Shown here piece by piece: positions 16,945-24,535 of a stretch of 43,125 nucleotides of DNA (the stretch's first letter is position 1; each line of letters starts with the position of its first letter). A program made the position numbers and the translations under genes. Source of the DNA: Candidatus Izemoplasma sp. (lineage in GTDB: Bacteria; Bacillota_I; Bacilli_A; Izemoplasmatales; Izemoplasmataceae); assembly GCA_021736205.1 (NCBI GenBank), contig JAIPGF010000011.1:1-43125 (forward strand), read 5' to 3'. Below the pieces are notes generated by a model. The model was not told where the DNA came from. It saw only the letters and a list, made by a program, of their open reading frames with translations, and searched no databases.

Positions 16945-17130
16945 GATTCGTTATACCACCCAAATAAACGTTATTTCTCAATCAAGAAACGTGTATGATA
17001 ACGGTATAAAACCGGCTTAGCCTACTTAAGTTCGGTAAGCAACTCATAGGTGTTATTCAAATAGTTTCTTTATCTAGTTTCCACCAACCTAGACTCTCTA
17101 TTAAAGATAGACTATTTTACTACTCCTATT
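16933..17130 (-). promoter_or_regulatory. T-box leader, asparagine specific
   Basis: Read on the minus strand, the asnB leader shows GGAGTAGTAAAATAG at the start (AGUA box), GGTTGGTGGAAAC (GNUG-type loop) and the T-box motif GGGTGGTATAACG (plus about 16947-16964) just before a terminator. The likely specifier is AAC (Asn) at plus 17052-17054, in the context GAAT-AAC-ACC, which agrees with asnB downstream. The T-box motif departs from the usual ACCGCG ending but the bulge bases are kept. No clear promoter separates it from livF, whose stop codon is only a few bases away, so the RNA may come from readthrough or from a promoter inside livF. Confidence 0.82.
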
Positions 17131-17137
17131 CATCGTT

Positions 17138-17842
17138 TTATGCGCTTAGATATGCTTCTTTTACTTTTTTGTTATTGAGTAATTCTTTGGCACTACCTTG
17201 AGCAATAATTTTTCCAGTTTCTAAGACATATCCTTTATCGGATACATGTAGTGCACGATTAGCATTTTGTTCAACTAATAAAATAGTTGTACCTGTTTTA
17301 TTGATTTTATCAATGATTTTAAAGATTTGATCCACTAAAATTGGAGCGAGTCCCATAGAGGGCTCATCCAACAACAAAATTTTTGGATGGCCCATTAATG
17401 CGCGGCCCATTGCTAACATTTGTTGTTCACCACCTGAAAGTGTTCCGGCCTGTTGATTTTTTCTTTCTTCTAGTCGCGGGAAATTTTTGAAGACCTCTTC
17501 AAAATCCTTTTTTATATTTTTAATATCTTTTCGATGATATGCCCCCATTTCTAAGTTCTCAAGAACAGACAAATCCGGAAAGACATGCCTTCCTTCTGGT
17601 ACATGACTTACGCCTAGATGAACTATTTCGTGAGGGGCATATTGTTTCATATTTTCTCCGAGAAATAGCACTTTCCCTTCGGTTTGTTCTAATAGCTGCG
17701 AGATAGTTTTGAGAATCGTTGTTTTACCCGCACCGTTCGAACCGATGAGTGTGACTATTTCACCTTCAGAAACATTGAAGTTGACACCTTTTATTGCATG
17801 AATTGCTCCATAATGGACATGTAAGTTTGTTACTTTTAACAT
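17138..17842 (-). CDS. livF: Branched-chain-type amino acid ABC transporter, ATPase LivF
   Basis: A 234-residue ABC ATPase with Walker A GSNGAGKTT, Q-loop, signature LSGGEQQML, Walker B ILLLDEPSMGLAP and H-loop LLVEQN. Its short form and the PEGRHVFPDLSV segment are typical of LivF. The start is ATG 17842: AGGTGA (17848-17853) lies five bases upstream, whereas the in-frame GTG at 17851 would overlap it. It begins one base after livG stops and is the last gene of the liv operon. The Asn T-box follows at once. Confidence 0.93.
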   Translation of the reverse strand: MLKVTNLHVHYGAIHAIKGVNFNVSEGEIVTLIGSNGAGKTTILKTISQLLEQTEGKVLFLGENMKQYAPHEIVHLGVSHVPEGRHVFPDLSVLENLEMGAYHRKDIKNIKKDFEEVFKNFPRLEERKNQQAGTLSGGEQQMLAMGRALMGHPKILLLDEPSMGLAPILVDQIFKIIDKINKTGTTILLVEQNANRALHVSDKGYVLETGKIIAQGSAKELLNNKKVKEAYLSA

Positions 17843-17843
17843 A

Positions 17844-18602
17844 TTATTCACCTAAATAAGCCTTTATAACATCTGGATTTGTTCGAATTGCTTCAGGATT
17901 TCCTTTGGCAATTATTTTACCGTAATCAATAACAACAATTCTTTCACAAATCCCCATTACAAGTCGCATATCATGTTCAATTAGAAGGATAGAGATGTCG
18001 AATTGTTTTTTAAGTAATTTAATGGTTTCCATTAATTCTTCAGTTTCTTGAGGGTTCATCCCAGCAGCTGGTTCATCGAGTAATAAAATTTTTGGATTTG
18101 TTGCGAGTGCTCTAGCAATCTCTAATTTGCGTTGTTTTCCATACGGTAAATTTTTTGCTAAATCATTCTTATACATATCTAATCCAAAAACATCAAGTAA
18201 TTCAGAAGCGATTTGTACAGCCTTATTTTCTTCTAATCTATATTTTTTTGTTTTGAAAATACTACCAAACAATCCATATGACATGCGGTTATGATACGCA
18301 ATTTTTATGTTGTCAAGAACCGTCATATTCTTAAATAAACGAATATTTTGAAAGGTACGACTGCTGCCTAACATAACTATTTCATTCGGTTTTTTTCCAA
18401 GGGTACTTTTGTTGTTGATTAAAATATCACCATCTGTTGGAATATAGACACCTGTAAGTAAATTGAATATAGTCGTTTTTCCAGCACCGTTAGGACCAAT
18501 TAAACCAACTAATTCATCATTTTCTATTGATATATCAAAATTATCAACAGCTCTTAACCCACCAAAACTAATTCCTAAGTTTTTAACAGTTAGAACAGAC
18601 AT
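17844..18602 (-). CDS. livG: Branched-chain-type amino acid ABC transporter, ATPase LivG
   Basis: A 252-residue ABC ATPase. Walker A is GPNGAGKTT, the ABC signature is the degenerate LPYGKQRKLEIA form normal for LivG, and Walker B is ILLLDEPAAGMNP. The start codon follows the livM stop codon (TAG) directly, with AAGGAAGTG as RBS. It pairs with LivF on the cytoplasmic side of the LivHM pore. Confidence 0.93.
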   Translation of the reverse strand: MSVLTVKNLGISFGGLRAVDNFDISIENDELVGLIGPNGAGKTTIFNLLTGVYIPTDGDILINNKSTLGKKPNEIVMLGSSRTFQNIRLFKNMTVLDNIKIAYHNRMSYGLFGSIFKTKKYRLEENKAVQIASELLDVFGLDMYKNDLAKNLPYGKQRKLEIARALATNPKILLLDEPAAGMNPQETEELMETIKLLKKQFDISILLIEHDMRLVMGICERIVVIDYGKIIAKGNPEAIRTNPDVIKAYLGE

Positions 18603-19616
18603 CTAATCACTTCCTTTCAGAAATACTTTTGTATATTTAGATTTGATCCATGTTTTAATTTTTATAAAATTAATCTCTTTTGTTCCCATTAGTCCTTGTG
18701 GTCTATAAAGCATAATAATAATTAAGACAGATGAGTATAGTAAGTATCTGTATTGATTAAAATCTCGAAGATACTCAGGTAAGAATACTAATACAATAGC
18801 TGCTATAATACTACCTGATAAACTTCCCATCCCACCAAGAACCACAATAACAAATATCTCAACTGATTTAATAAAGTTAAATGAAATTGGTGCTAAAAAA
18901 GATTCTTTAAATGCAAACATAGAACCACCAACTCCAGCAAACATACTTGCAAGAATAAAACCAAGTAATTTATATCGTGTGATGTTTATTCCAACACTTT
19001 CACTTGCAATTTCATCTTCTCTGATTGATATAATAGCACGTCCATGACGAGAATTCATGAAGAGAAAGATGAGTGTGACAACAATAACAGTTGTCCAAAA
19101 TGCAATTGGGAATGTCATTATTCTAGGAATACCACTTAGGCCTTGTGCACCATTTGTGATAGATTTTAGATTTGTAATAACCGTACGAACAATTTCACCA
19201 AATCCTAATGTCATTATTCCCAGATAATCTCCACGAAGTCTTAGTGCAGGTGTTCCGACTAAGAAACCAGCGAATCCTGCAGTAATCATTGCGCCAAATG
19301 TCGCAACTAAGAACAGAAGTAAGTCACTTGCAATCACATCCTGTAATGCAATGCCGATTATTCCCGCTGTATAGGCGCCTATTCCCATGAATGCAGCATG
19401 TCCTAAGTGTAATTGTCCTAAAAAACCAGTAGCAATATTTAAACTAGTTGCCATAACAATCATAATTAAAATCATAATTATTAGATTTGATAAATAGCGA
19501 TTTATTACGCCTGAATTAATTAATAAAAATAGAATGATAAATATGAAGAAAACAACCGTATAATTAATAAATTTATTATTAACTAAAGTCTTATGAAGTT
19601 GCTTTAATTTATCCAT
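18603..19616 (-). CDS. livM: Branched-chain-type amino acid ABC transporter, permease LivM
   Basis: A 337-residue polytopic permease with about nine or ten hydrophobic segments. The LHLGHAAFMGIGAY region, the cytoplasmic coupling segment SIREDEIASESVGIN and VVLGGMGSLSGSI identify the LivM family. It lies between livH and livG with gaps of one and zero bases, and the RBS AAAGGAGAAGG precedes ATG 19616. The basic tail after the last membrane segment is cytoplasmic. Confidence 0.93.
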   Translation of the reverse strand: MDKLKQLHKTLVNNKFINYTVVFFIFIILFLLINSGVINRYLSNLIIMILIMIVMATSLNIATGFLGQLHLGHAAFMGIGAYTAGIIGIALQDVIASDLLLFLVATFGAMITAGFAGFLVGTPALRLRGDYLGIMTLGFGEIVRTVITNLKSITNGAQGLSGIPRIMTFPIAFWTTVIVVTLIFLFMNSRHGRAIISIREDEIASESVGINITRYKLLGFILASMFAGVGGSMFAFKESFLAPISFNFIKSVEIFVIVVLGGMGSLSGSIIAAIVLVFLPEYLRDFNQYRYLLYSSVLIIIMLYRPQGLMGTKEINFIKIKTWIKSKYTKVFLKGSD

Positions 19617-19617
19617 A

Positions 19618-20502
19618 TTATACCTTCTCCTTTGTTGATTTTCCTAATAATCCAGAAGGTTTAAATAAAAGAATTAAGATTAATAATCCAAATACAATAG
19701 CATCAACCCACTGTTTCGAGATATATGCTTTTGTCATGGTTTCTATTATCCCAATTAAATATCCTCCAACCATGGCACCCGTTATATTACCTATACCACC
19801 AAATACAGCGGCTATAAATGCTTTTAATCCAGGCATAACACCTAGTGTCGGATAAATTTGTGAATAAGCCATTGCGTAAAAAATACCGCCAAGAGCACCA
19901 AGAGCACTTCCAATAGCAAATGTTAAAGAAATAATATTATCAATATTAATTCCCATCAAGATGGCAGCTCCTTTATCTTGACTGACTGCACGCATAGCTT
20001 TTCCTGGTTTAGTTTTGTGGATAAAGAACGTTAAAACCATCATAAAAAAAACAGACAAGCCAATGGTAATAAGTGTTAGTTTTGAAATATTAAACCCAAA
20101 GAGATGTACAGGTTCTGTTGATACAAGTGGTCTCATTCTCTTATAACTTGCTCCAAAAATTAACAATGCTAAATTTTGTAAAAATAAACTCATTCCTATG
20201 GCAGTAATCAAGGCACTAATGCGAGGGGCTTTACGTAGTTTTTTGTACGCAATACGTTCTATTAGCATTCCCATTATGGCAGCCAAGATCATTGAAATTA
20301 TGATAATTAAAATAAAAGGTAAATTCCAAGGAATCATGTATGCAAAAACAAATGCAAAATAGGCACCAAACATCATAATCTCTCCATGTGCAAAGTTAAT
20401 TAGTTTGATAATCCCATATACCATAGTGTATCCAATAGCAACAAGTGCGTATATACTTCCTGTGTTTAAACCATTTATTAATTGGTTAATAAAAAGTTCC
20501 AT
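19618..20502 (-). CDS. livH: Branched-chain-type amino acid ABC transporter, permease LivH
   Basis: A 294-residue permease with about eight membrane segments. LINGLNTGSIYALVAIGYTMVYG, here in shorter match form, plus LINFAHGEIMM, AVSQDKGAAILMGIN and AAVFGGIGNITGAM are LivH hallmarks. GAGGTGACT lies before ATG 20502. A strong hairpin separates it from the upstream binding-protein gene, which probably lets the binding protein be made in excess. Confidence 0.93.
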   Translation of the reverse strand: MELFINQLINGLNTGSIYALVAIGYTMVYGIIKLINFAHGEIMMFGAYFAFVFAYMIPWNLPFILIIIISMILAAIMGMLIERIAYKKLRKAPRISALITAIGMSLFLQNLALLIFGASYKRMRPLVSTEPVHLFGFNISKLTLITIGLSVFFMMVLTFFIHKTKPGKAMRAVSQDKGAAILMGINIDNIISLTFAIGSALGALGGIFYAMAYSQIYPTLGVMPGLKAFIAAVFGGIGNITGAMVGGYLIGIIETMTKAYISKQWVDAIVFGLLILILLFKPSGLLGKSTKEKV

Positions 20503-20525
20503 TTAAGTCACCTCGAGTTAAATAC

Positions 20526-20553
20526 GATAAGGGAGAAAAATTTCTCCCTTATC
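20526..20553 (-). other. Intercistronic hairpin between livJ and livH
   Basis: A perfect 13-bp inverted repeat (20526-20538 with 20541-20553) with a two-base centre lies between the binding-protein gene and the permease gene. No T-run follows on the minus strand, so it is not a normal terminator. A 3'-end-stabilising or partial stop hairpin, as often found after binding-protein genes, is the likely role. Confidence 0.7.
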
Positions 20554-20575
20554 AATATAAAATACTGTATAAATA

Positions 20576-21697
20576 TTACGATGCATCAACTTTTGTTTCT
20601 ACAACGTGTTCCCCATCAACTACTTTGATAATTGTTATCGTTTTAATTGGATTACCAATTGCATCAAAGGTAATTGTTCCTGTTACAGCGTTGTTATATT
20701 CAAGATTTGCAAGTGCTTCAACAACAGCGTCAGAATCAACACTATCAGCTTGTTCAAATGCTTCAGCCAGTGCATAAACAGCATCATAAGCTAATGCAGC
20801 AAGGGCATTAGGTGCTTCACCAAATGCTTCTGTATAATTTGTAACAAAATCTTGTACGGCAGCAGCTTCATCAGTTTTGGCGTAATGATTCGCAAAGTAG
20901 AATCCTTCAGCAACATCTGCATAATCTGCTTCAATTCCGTCCCATCCATCGCCACCAATAAATGGTACATCAAGTCCAAGTGATTTTGCTTGTGTTAATA
21001 CGGCACCAACCTCAGCAACATATGCTGGTAAGAAGACTGCATCATGACCTTCATCTTTAATAGATGTTAGTTGGGCACTATAATCATCATCTTGTGATCC
21101 AAATTCATATTCAGTATAACTTAGACCACGTGCATCATATTCATCCATAAATGCTTGAGCAAGTCCTTCACTATAAGCATCATCCTTATTATACATAACA
21201 GCAACATTTGTTTTGCCTAATGAATCAGCTGTAAACACAGCAGCAGTACTACCTTGATAACTGTCCGTATAACAAGCTCTAAATATATTGTCTGCATTCG
21301 GTGTAACATCAGGATGTGTTGCTGTCGGAGTTAATACTGGCATGTTATCACTTACTGCTAAATCTTTTATAGCGAGTGTAACACCACTAAACGTTCCCCC
21401 AATAAGTGCATCAATTTCATCTTGATCACGTAATCTGTTATAAGCATTAACACCTTCAGTAGGATCTCCTTTACTATCATAAGCTATAATCTCAAGGTCT
21501 TTATCTAATACGCCTCCAGCGGCATTTAATTCTTCAGCAGCTAATTTAGCGCCATTTTCAACAGCTACACCATAGACTGAATAATCTCCGGTTAGTGGAC
21601 CAATAACACCAAACTTAACTGTGTTACTCTCACCACCACAAGCTGAAAGTAATAATCCGAACGTTAATGTCGTAATTAATAGTAGTAATTTTTTCAA
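20576..21697 (-). CDS. livJ: Amino acid ABC transporter substrate-binding lipoprotein
   Basis: A 373-residue extracellular binding protein of the Leu/Ile/Val family. The signal peptide ends in a lipobox LLSAC with C20 as the lipid-modified residue, followed by VKFGVIGPLTGDYSVYG, the usual start of a periplasmic-binding-protein type I fold. DGWDG and AYDAVYALAEA occur in the C-terminal lobe. The start is a TTG at 21697, six bases after AGAGGAG; no ATG fits better. The ligand is not decided by sequence: the family covers branched-chain amino acids, amides and urea-like compounds. It is the first gene of the five-gene operon. Confidence 0.93.
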   Translation of the reverse strand: MKKLLLLITTLTFGLLLSACGGESNTVKFGVIGPLTGDYSVYGVAVENGAKLAAEELNAAGGVLDKDLEIIAYDSKGDPTEGVNAYNRLRDQDEIDALIGGTFSGVTLAIKDLAVSDNMPVLTPTATHPDVTPNADNIFRACYTDSYQGSTAAVFTADSLGKTNVAVMYNKDDAYSEGLAQAFMDEYDARGLSYTEYEFGSQDDDYSAQLTSIKDEGHDAVFLPAYVAEVGAVLTQAKSLGLDVPFIGGDGWDGIEADYADVAEGFYFANHYAKTDEAAAVQDFVTNYTEAFGEAPNALAALAYDAVYALAEAFEQADSVDSDAVVEALANLEYNNAVTGTITFDAIGNPIKTITIIKVVDGEHVVETKVDAS

Positions 21698-21730
21698 ATA
21701 ATCTCCTCTTTCTTTTTTATATTTAAACTG

Positions 21731-21759
21731 ATAGTACTATAACACTCTAAAGAGGTCAA
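21731..21759 (-). promoter_or_regulatory. Promoter of the liv operon
   Basis: On the minus strand TTGACC (plus 21754-21759) and TACTAT (plus 21731-21736) are 17 bases apart, giving a start near 21724 and a short leader before the livJ RBS. Confidence 0.6.
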
Positions 21760-21772
21760 TGATTATTTTGCC

Positions 21773-21807
21773 TTGAAAACGTTTTTATTTTTAGGTAACG
21801 TTTTCAT
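21773..21807 (-). promoter_or_regulatory. Palindromic pair of cre-like sites upstream of the liv promoter
   Basis: TGAAAACGTT (21774-21783) and AACGTTTTCA (21797-21806) are exact inverted copies 13 bases apart. Read on the minus strand, ATGAAAACGTTACCT (21793-21807) fits the CcpA cre consensus WTGNAANCGNWNNCW at every fixed position; the other arm fits with one mismatch. The pair lies upstream of the -35 box, a position where CcpA activates rather than represses. The regulator itself is not in the window. Confidence 0.5.
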
Positions 21808-21842
21808 GGATTGTTTTTACACAAACTGTTTATAATAGTTAT

Positions 21843-21870
21843 AAAAAAAGCGCTTTTTCAAGCACTTTTT
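21843..21870 (-). terminator. Terminator after the SPT-like/SDR pair
   Basis: On the minus strand AAGTGCTT-GAAA-AAGCGCTT (one G-U pair) is followed by seven T. It closes the 23872-21874 operon. Confidence 0.85.
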
Positions 21871-21873
21871 AAG

Positions 21874-22662
21874 TTATCCGTAAAGTTTATATATGATGAC
21901 AGAAATCCACTTTCCAGGAATGAATCTTTTTAAAAAAACAAGTAATTTATATTGCCATCCCACTACTTTATATATAGGAAGACGTTTTTTCTTGATTAAT
22001 CGAGCTATAACATCTACAACTTTTTGTGGTTTGACACCTTTTGTTTCATCGGTATTCATTTTATCTAGACTGTGTTTTGCTCGTTTAAAATAAGGACTAT
22101 CTTTTTTATTTGTAATGATTCTATTATTCGTAAAATGAGTTTTAGTATCTCCAGGTAAAACGGTTGTGACTTGTATATTGTAAGGTTTAAGTTCAAGTCT
22201 TAATCCTTCTGTGAAACGCTCTATACTTGATTTACTCATGGAATAAGATACCTGGAAAGGAATTGTAAATTCACCGGCAACACTGCCAATATTGATAATT
22301 TTTTTATCTTTACTTTGTTTGATCAAAGGAAGTAGTTGTTTTGTAAATTCCATTAGACCAAGTACATTTACTTTATAAACCAAGAGAAGATCTTCGTAAG
22401 ATGTGTCTTCAATGGCACCACCGGTGCCAACACCAGCATTATTAATTAATATATCTATTCTATCATATTGTGTTTTAATTTGACTGGTGGCAGAAATGAT
22501 AGATGATTTATCACTTAAATCGCATTCGATGTATGGTATCGATAAATCTTTAGGTTTTTCTCTTGAAACACCAATCACGGTGTGTCCTTGTTGTTTAAAG
22601 TAAATAGCTGCTTGTTTTCCGATGCCACTACTGGCTCCAGTAATTAATATAGTTTTAGGCAT
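21874..22662 (-). CDS. Short-chain dehydrogenase, possible 3-ketosphinganine reductase
   Basis: A 262-residue classical SDR. The cofactor loop TGASSGIG (8-15), NNAGVG (74-79), catalytic S127 and the YxxxK pair Y140/K144 are all intact, so it should be an active NAD(P)H-dependent oxidoreductase. The C-terminus is hydrophobic and basic (residues about 232-262, WQYKLLVFLKRFIPGKWIS and after), suggesting contact with the membrane. Its start overlaps the upstream SPT-like gene by eight bases, so the two proteins are probably made together. Reduction of the 3-keto sphingoid base made by that enzyme is the natural guess, but SDR substrates cannot be read from sequence and a FabG- or DltE-like role is possible. 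Confidence 0.8.
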   Translation of the reverse strand: MPKTILITGASSGIGKQAAIYFKQQGHTVIGVSREKPKDLSIPYIECDLSDKSSIISATSQIKTQYDRIDILINNAGVGTGGAIEDTSYEDLLLVYKVNVLGLMEFTKQLLPLIKQSKDKKIINIGSVAGEFTIPFQVSYSMSKSSIERFTEGLRLELKPYNIQVTTVLPGDTKTHFTNNRIITNKKDSPYFKRAKHSLDKMNTDETKGVKPQKVVDVIARLIKKKRLPIYKVVGWQYKLLVFLKRFIPGKWISVIIYKLYG

Positions 22663-23872
22663 TAATGATCAATCGCTTTATCTCTTCGTCATCTTGTGGA
22701 ACACTGTTTAATACATCATTAATAATTTTAGCTGCATCATCCATTTGTTCTTTTGTATGGGTCGCCATAAAGCTTGTGCGTATCATACAATGTCCTTTAG
22801 GGGTTGCAGGAGGAACAACAGGGTTAACATACAATCCGTTATCAAATAATTGTTTTACAATTACCAATGTACGCAGTAATGAGTATGTGTTAATTGGAAT
22901 AATGGGTGTTTCAAAGTTAGATTCTATTGGTAAATTATAATCTAAAAGTTTTTGTCGCATATAATTAGAAATAGCAATTAGTTCTTTAGGTCTACTTGGT
23001 TCTTCTTTTAAAATTTGTAATGCCTGGAAAGCTGTTTGGGCATTTGCTGGTGTAATTGCTGCGCTGAATATAAATGGTCTTGATTTATGTTTAATATAAT
23101 CAACAACTCGTTGATCAGCAGCCATAAATCCACCTAAACTAGCTAGAGATTTTGAAAAGGTTCCCATAATAATGTCGACATCATTTTCTAAATCAAAATA
23201 TTCTGCGGTTCCACGTCCATGTTTTCCAAGCACACCAAATCCATGTGCGTCATCAACCATAACACGGGCATCATATTTTTTGGCTAATTTAACAATACCT
23301 GGTAAATCAGCGATATCGCCACTCATGCTAAATACACCATCTGTTATGATGATTTTTCCTTTTTTAGGATCAGCATTTTTTAAAGCTTTTTCTAAGTCTT
23401 TCATATCATTATGTTTATAGCGAATCATCTTCGCATAACTTAACCTTATACCATCATAAATACTTGCGTGGTTTTCACGATCACAAAAAATTAAATCTTT
23501 ACGACCTGCAATGGCACTTATGATACCAAGGTTCGTTTGAAAACCTGTTGAAAACGTTAAACAGGCTTCTTTATTTAAAAAACTAGCTAATTCTTTTTCT
23601 AATTTAAAATGTATATCAAGGGTTCCATTTAAGAATCTAGACCCACTGACACCACTACCAAATTGTTGAATTGCTTGTTTACCAGCTTCTTTAACTCTTG
23701 GATCATTTGTTAATCCTAAATAGTTATTTGATCCAATCATAATTTTTGTTTTGCCTTCCATTAGGACGGTTGTATCTTGTTGGGATTCAAGGGCATGAAA
23801 ATAAGGATACAATCCCATTTCTTTAACTTGTTCAACCTCTTTATATGTAAAACACTTCTCGAATAAGTCCAT
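22655..23872 (-). CDS. Serine palmitoyltransferase-like alpha-oxoamine synthase
   Basis: A 405-residue PLP enzyme of the alpha-oxoamine synthase family, which condenses an amino acid with an acyl-CoA or acyl-ACP thioester. MGLYPYF at 19-25, SGSRFLNGTLDIH at 76-88, FSTGFQTNLG, H135 stacking over PLP, DDAHGFG at 207-213 and the PLP lysine K241 in GTFSKSLASLGGF are nearer to bacterial serine palmitoyltransferase than to glycine C-acetyltransferase (which has GAGAVRTI-type blocks) or BioF. No threonine dehydrogenase or biotin gene is nearby. It overlaps a short-chain reductase gene. The likely product is a 3-ketosphinganine-type base; the amino acid and chain length are not determined. AGGTGA lies before ATG 23872. 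Confidence 0.78.
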   Translation of the reverse strand: MDLFEKCFTYKEVEQVKEMGLYPYFHALESQQDTTVLMEGKTKIMIGSNNYLGLTNDPRVKEAGKQAIQQFGSGVSGSRFLNGTLDIHFKLEKELASFLNKEACLTFSTGFQTNLGIISAIAGRKDLIFCDRENHASIYDGIRLSYAKMIRYKHNDMKDLEKALKNADPKKGKIIITDGVFSMSGDIADLPGIVKLAKKYDARVMVDDAHGFGVLGKHGRGTAEYFDLENDVDIIMGTFSKSLASLGGFMAADQRVVDYIKHKSRPFIFSAAITPANAQTAFQALQILKEEPSRPKELIAISNYMRQKLLDYNLPIESNFETPIIPINTYSLLRTLVIVKQLFDNGLYVNPVVPPATPKGHCMIRTSFMATHTKEQMDDAAKIINDVLNSVPQDDEEIKRLIINA

Positions 23873-23891
23873 TTCGCATCACCTCTTTATA

Positions 23892-23920
23892 ATTATACAA
23901 GGTTTGTCCGATATATTCAA
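23892..23920 (-). promoter_or_regulatory. Promoter of the SPT-like/SDR operon
   Basis: On the minus strand TTGAAT (plus 23915-23920) and a consensus TATAAT (plus 23892-23897) are exactly 17 bases apart, directly ahead of the AGGTGA ribosome binding site. Confidence 0.7.
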
Positions 23921-24007
23921 AACACTTTTAAGATTTATTTGGAAAATGATTTGTATTATTATATAAAACTTTATTAATAATTGTTATAATTAATTTGAGG
24001 TGATATA

Positions 24008-24535
24008 ATGAATAAATTATTAATTGTAGTTGATTTTCAAAACGATTTTATTGATGGTGCTTTAGGATTTGATGGTGCAATCGACATCAAAGATGCGATT
24101 ATGGAAAAGATTAAGCACTTTAAAACAAACAATTATGATGTAGTTTATACACTAGACACACATGAAGATAATTATTTAGAGACAGAAGAAGGGGATAACC
24201 TACCCGTTATACACTGTGTTAAAGGAACCCACGGACATCAGGTCCAAAAAGATGTCAAGGATGTATTAGATGACGATGATCTGGCTTTTGTAAAATATTC
24301 CTTTCCAGCGCTAGAGTTAGGAAATTATTTAAAAGATAAAGACTATGATGAAATTGAACTTTGTGGTCTTGTATCTAATATTTGTGTGATTAGTAATGCT
24401 GTTATTGCCAAAAGCGCCTTACCCGATGCGCACATCGTTGTTGATGCACAAGCAACTGCTTCATTTGATGAAAGATTACACGAACAATCATTAAATGTTA
24501 TGGAAGGATTACACATTGAGGTTAAAAACCGATGA
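24008..24535 (+). CDS. pncA: Nicotinamidase / isochorismatase-family hydrolase
   Basis: A 175-residue cysteine hydrolase. D9 (VVDFQNDF), K96 (FVKYSFPAL) and C126 (LVSNICVISNA) form the catalytic triad, and D50/H52 (LDTHED) are in the metal-site position of nicotinamidases. The next gene, a nicotinate phosphoribosyltransferase overlapping by four bases, makes nicotinamide deamidation the likely reaction and the pair an NAD salvage operon. A TATAAT at 23985-23990 and GAGGTGAT before the ATG support the start. Confidence 0.88.
   Translation: MNKLLIVVDFQNDFIDGALGFDGAIDIKDAIMEKIKHFKTNNYDVVYTLDTHEDNYLETEEGDNLPVIHCVKGTHGHQVQKDVKDVLDDDDLAFVKYSFPALELGNYLKDKDYDEIELCGLVSNICVISNAVIAKSALPDAHIVVDAQATASFDERLHEQSLNVMEGLHIEVKNR

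Noticed and set aside
20606-20979. Short ORFs opposite or out of frame with the livJ gene
   Set aside because: They lie within the clear binding-protein coding sequence, have no RBS and no recognisable product.
22655-23872. Annotation as glycine C-acetyltransferase (kbl) or BioF
   Set aside because: The SRFLNGTLDIH and TFSKSLASLGGF blocks fit SPT better, and neither a threonine dehydrogenase nor biotin genes are nearby. It stays a family-level call, not proof of SPT activity.
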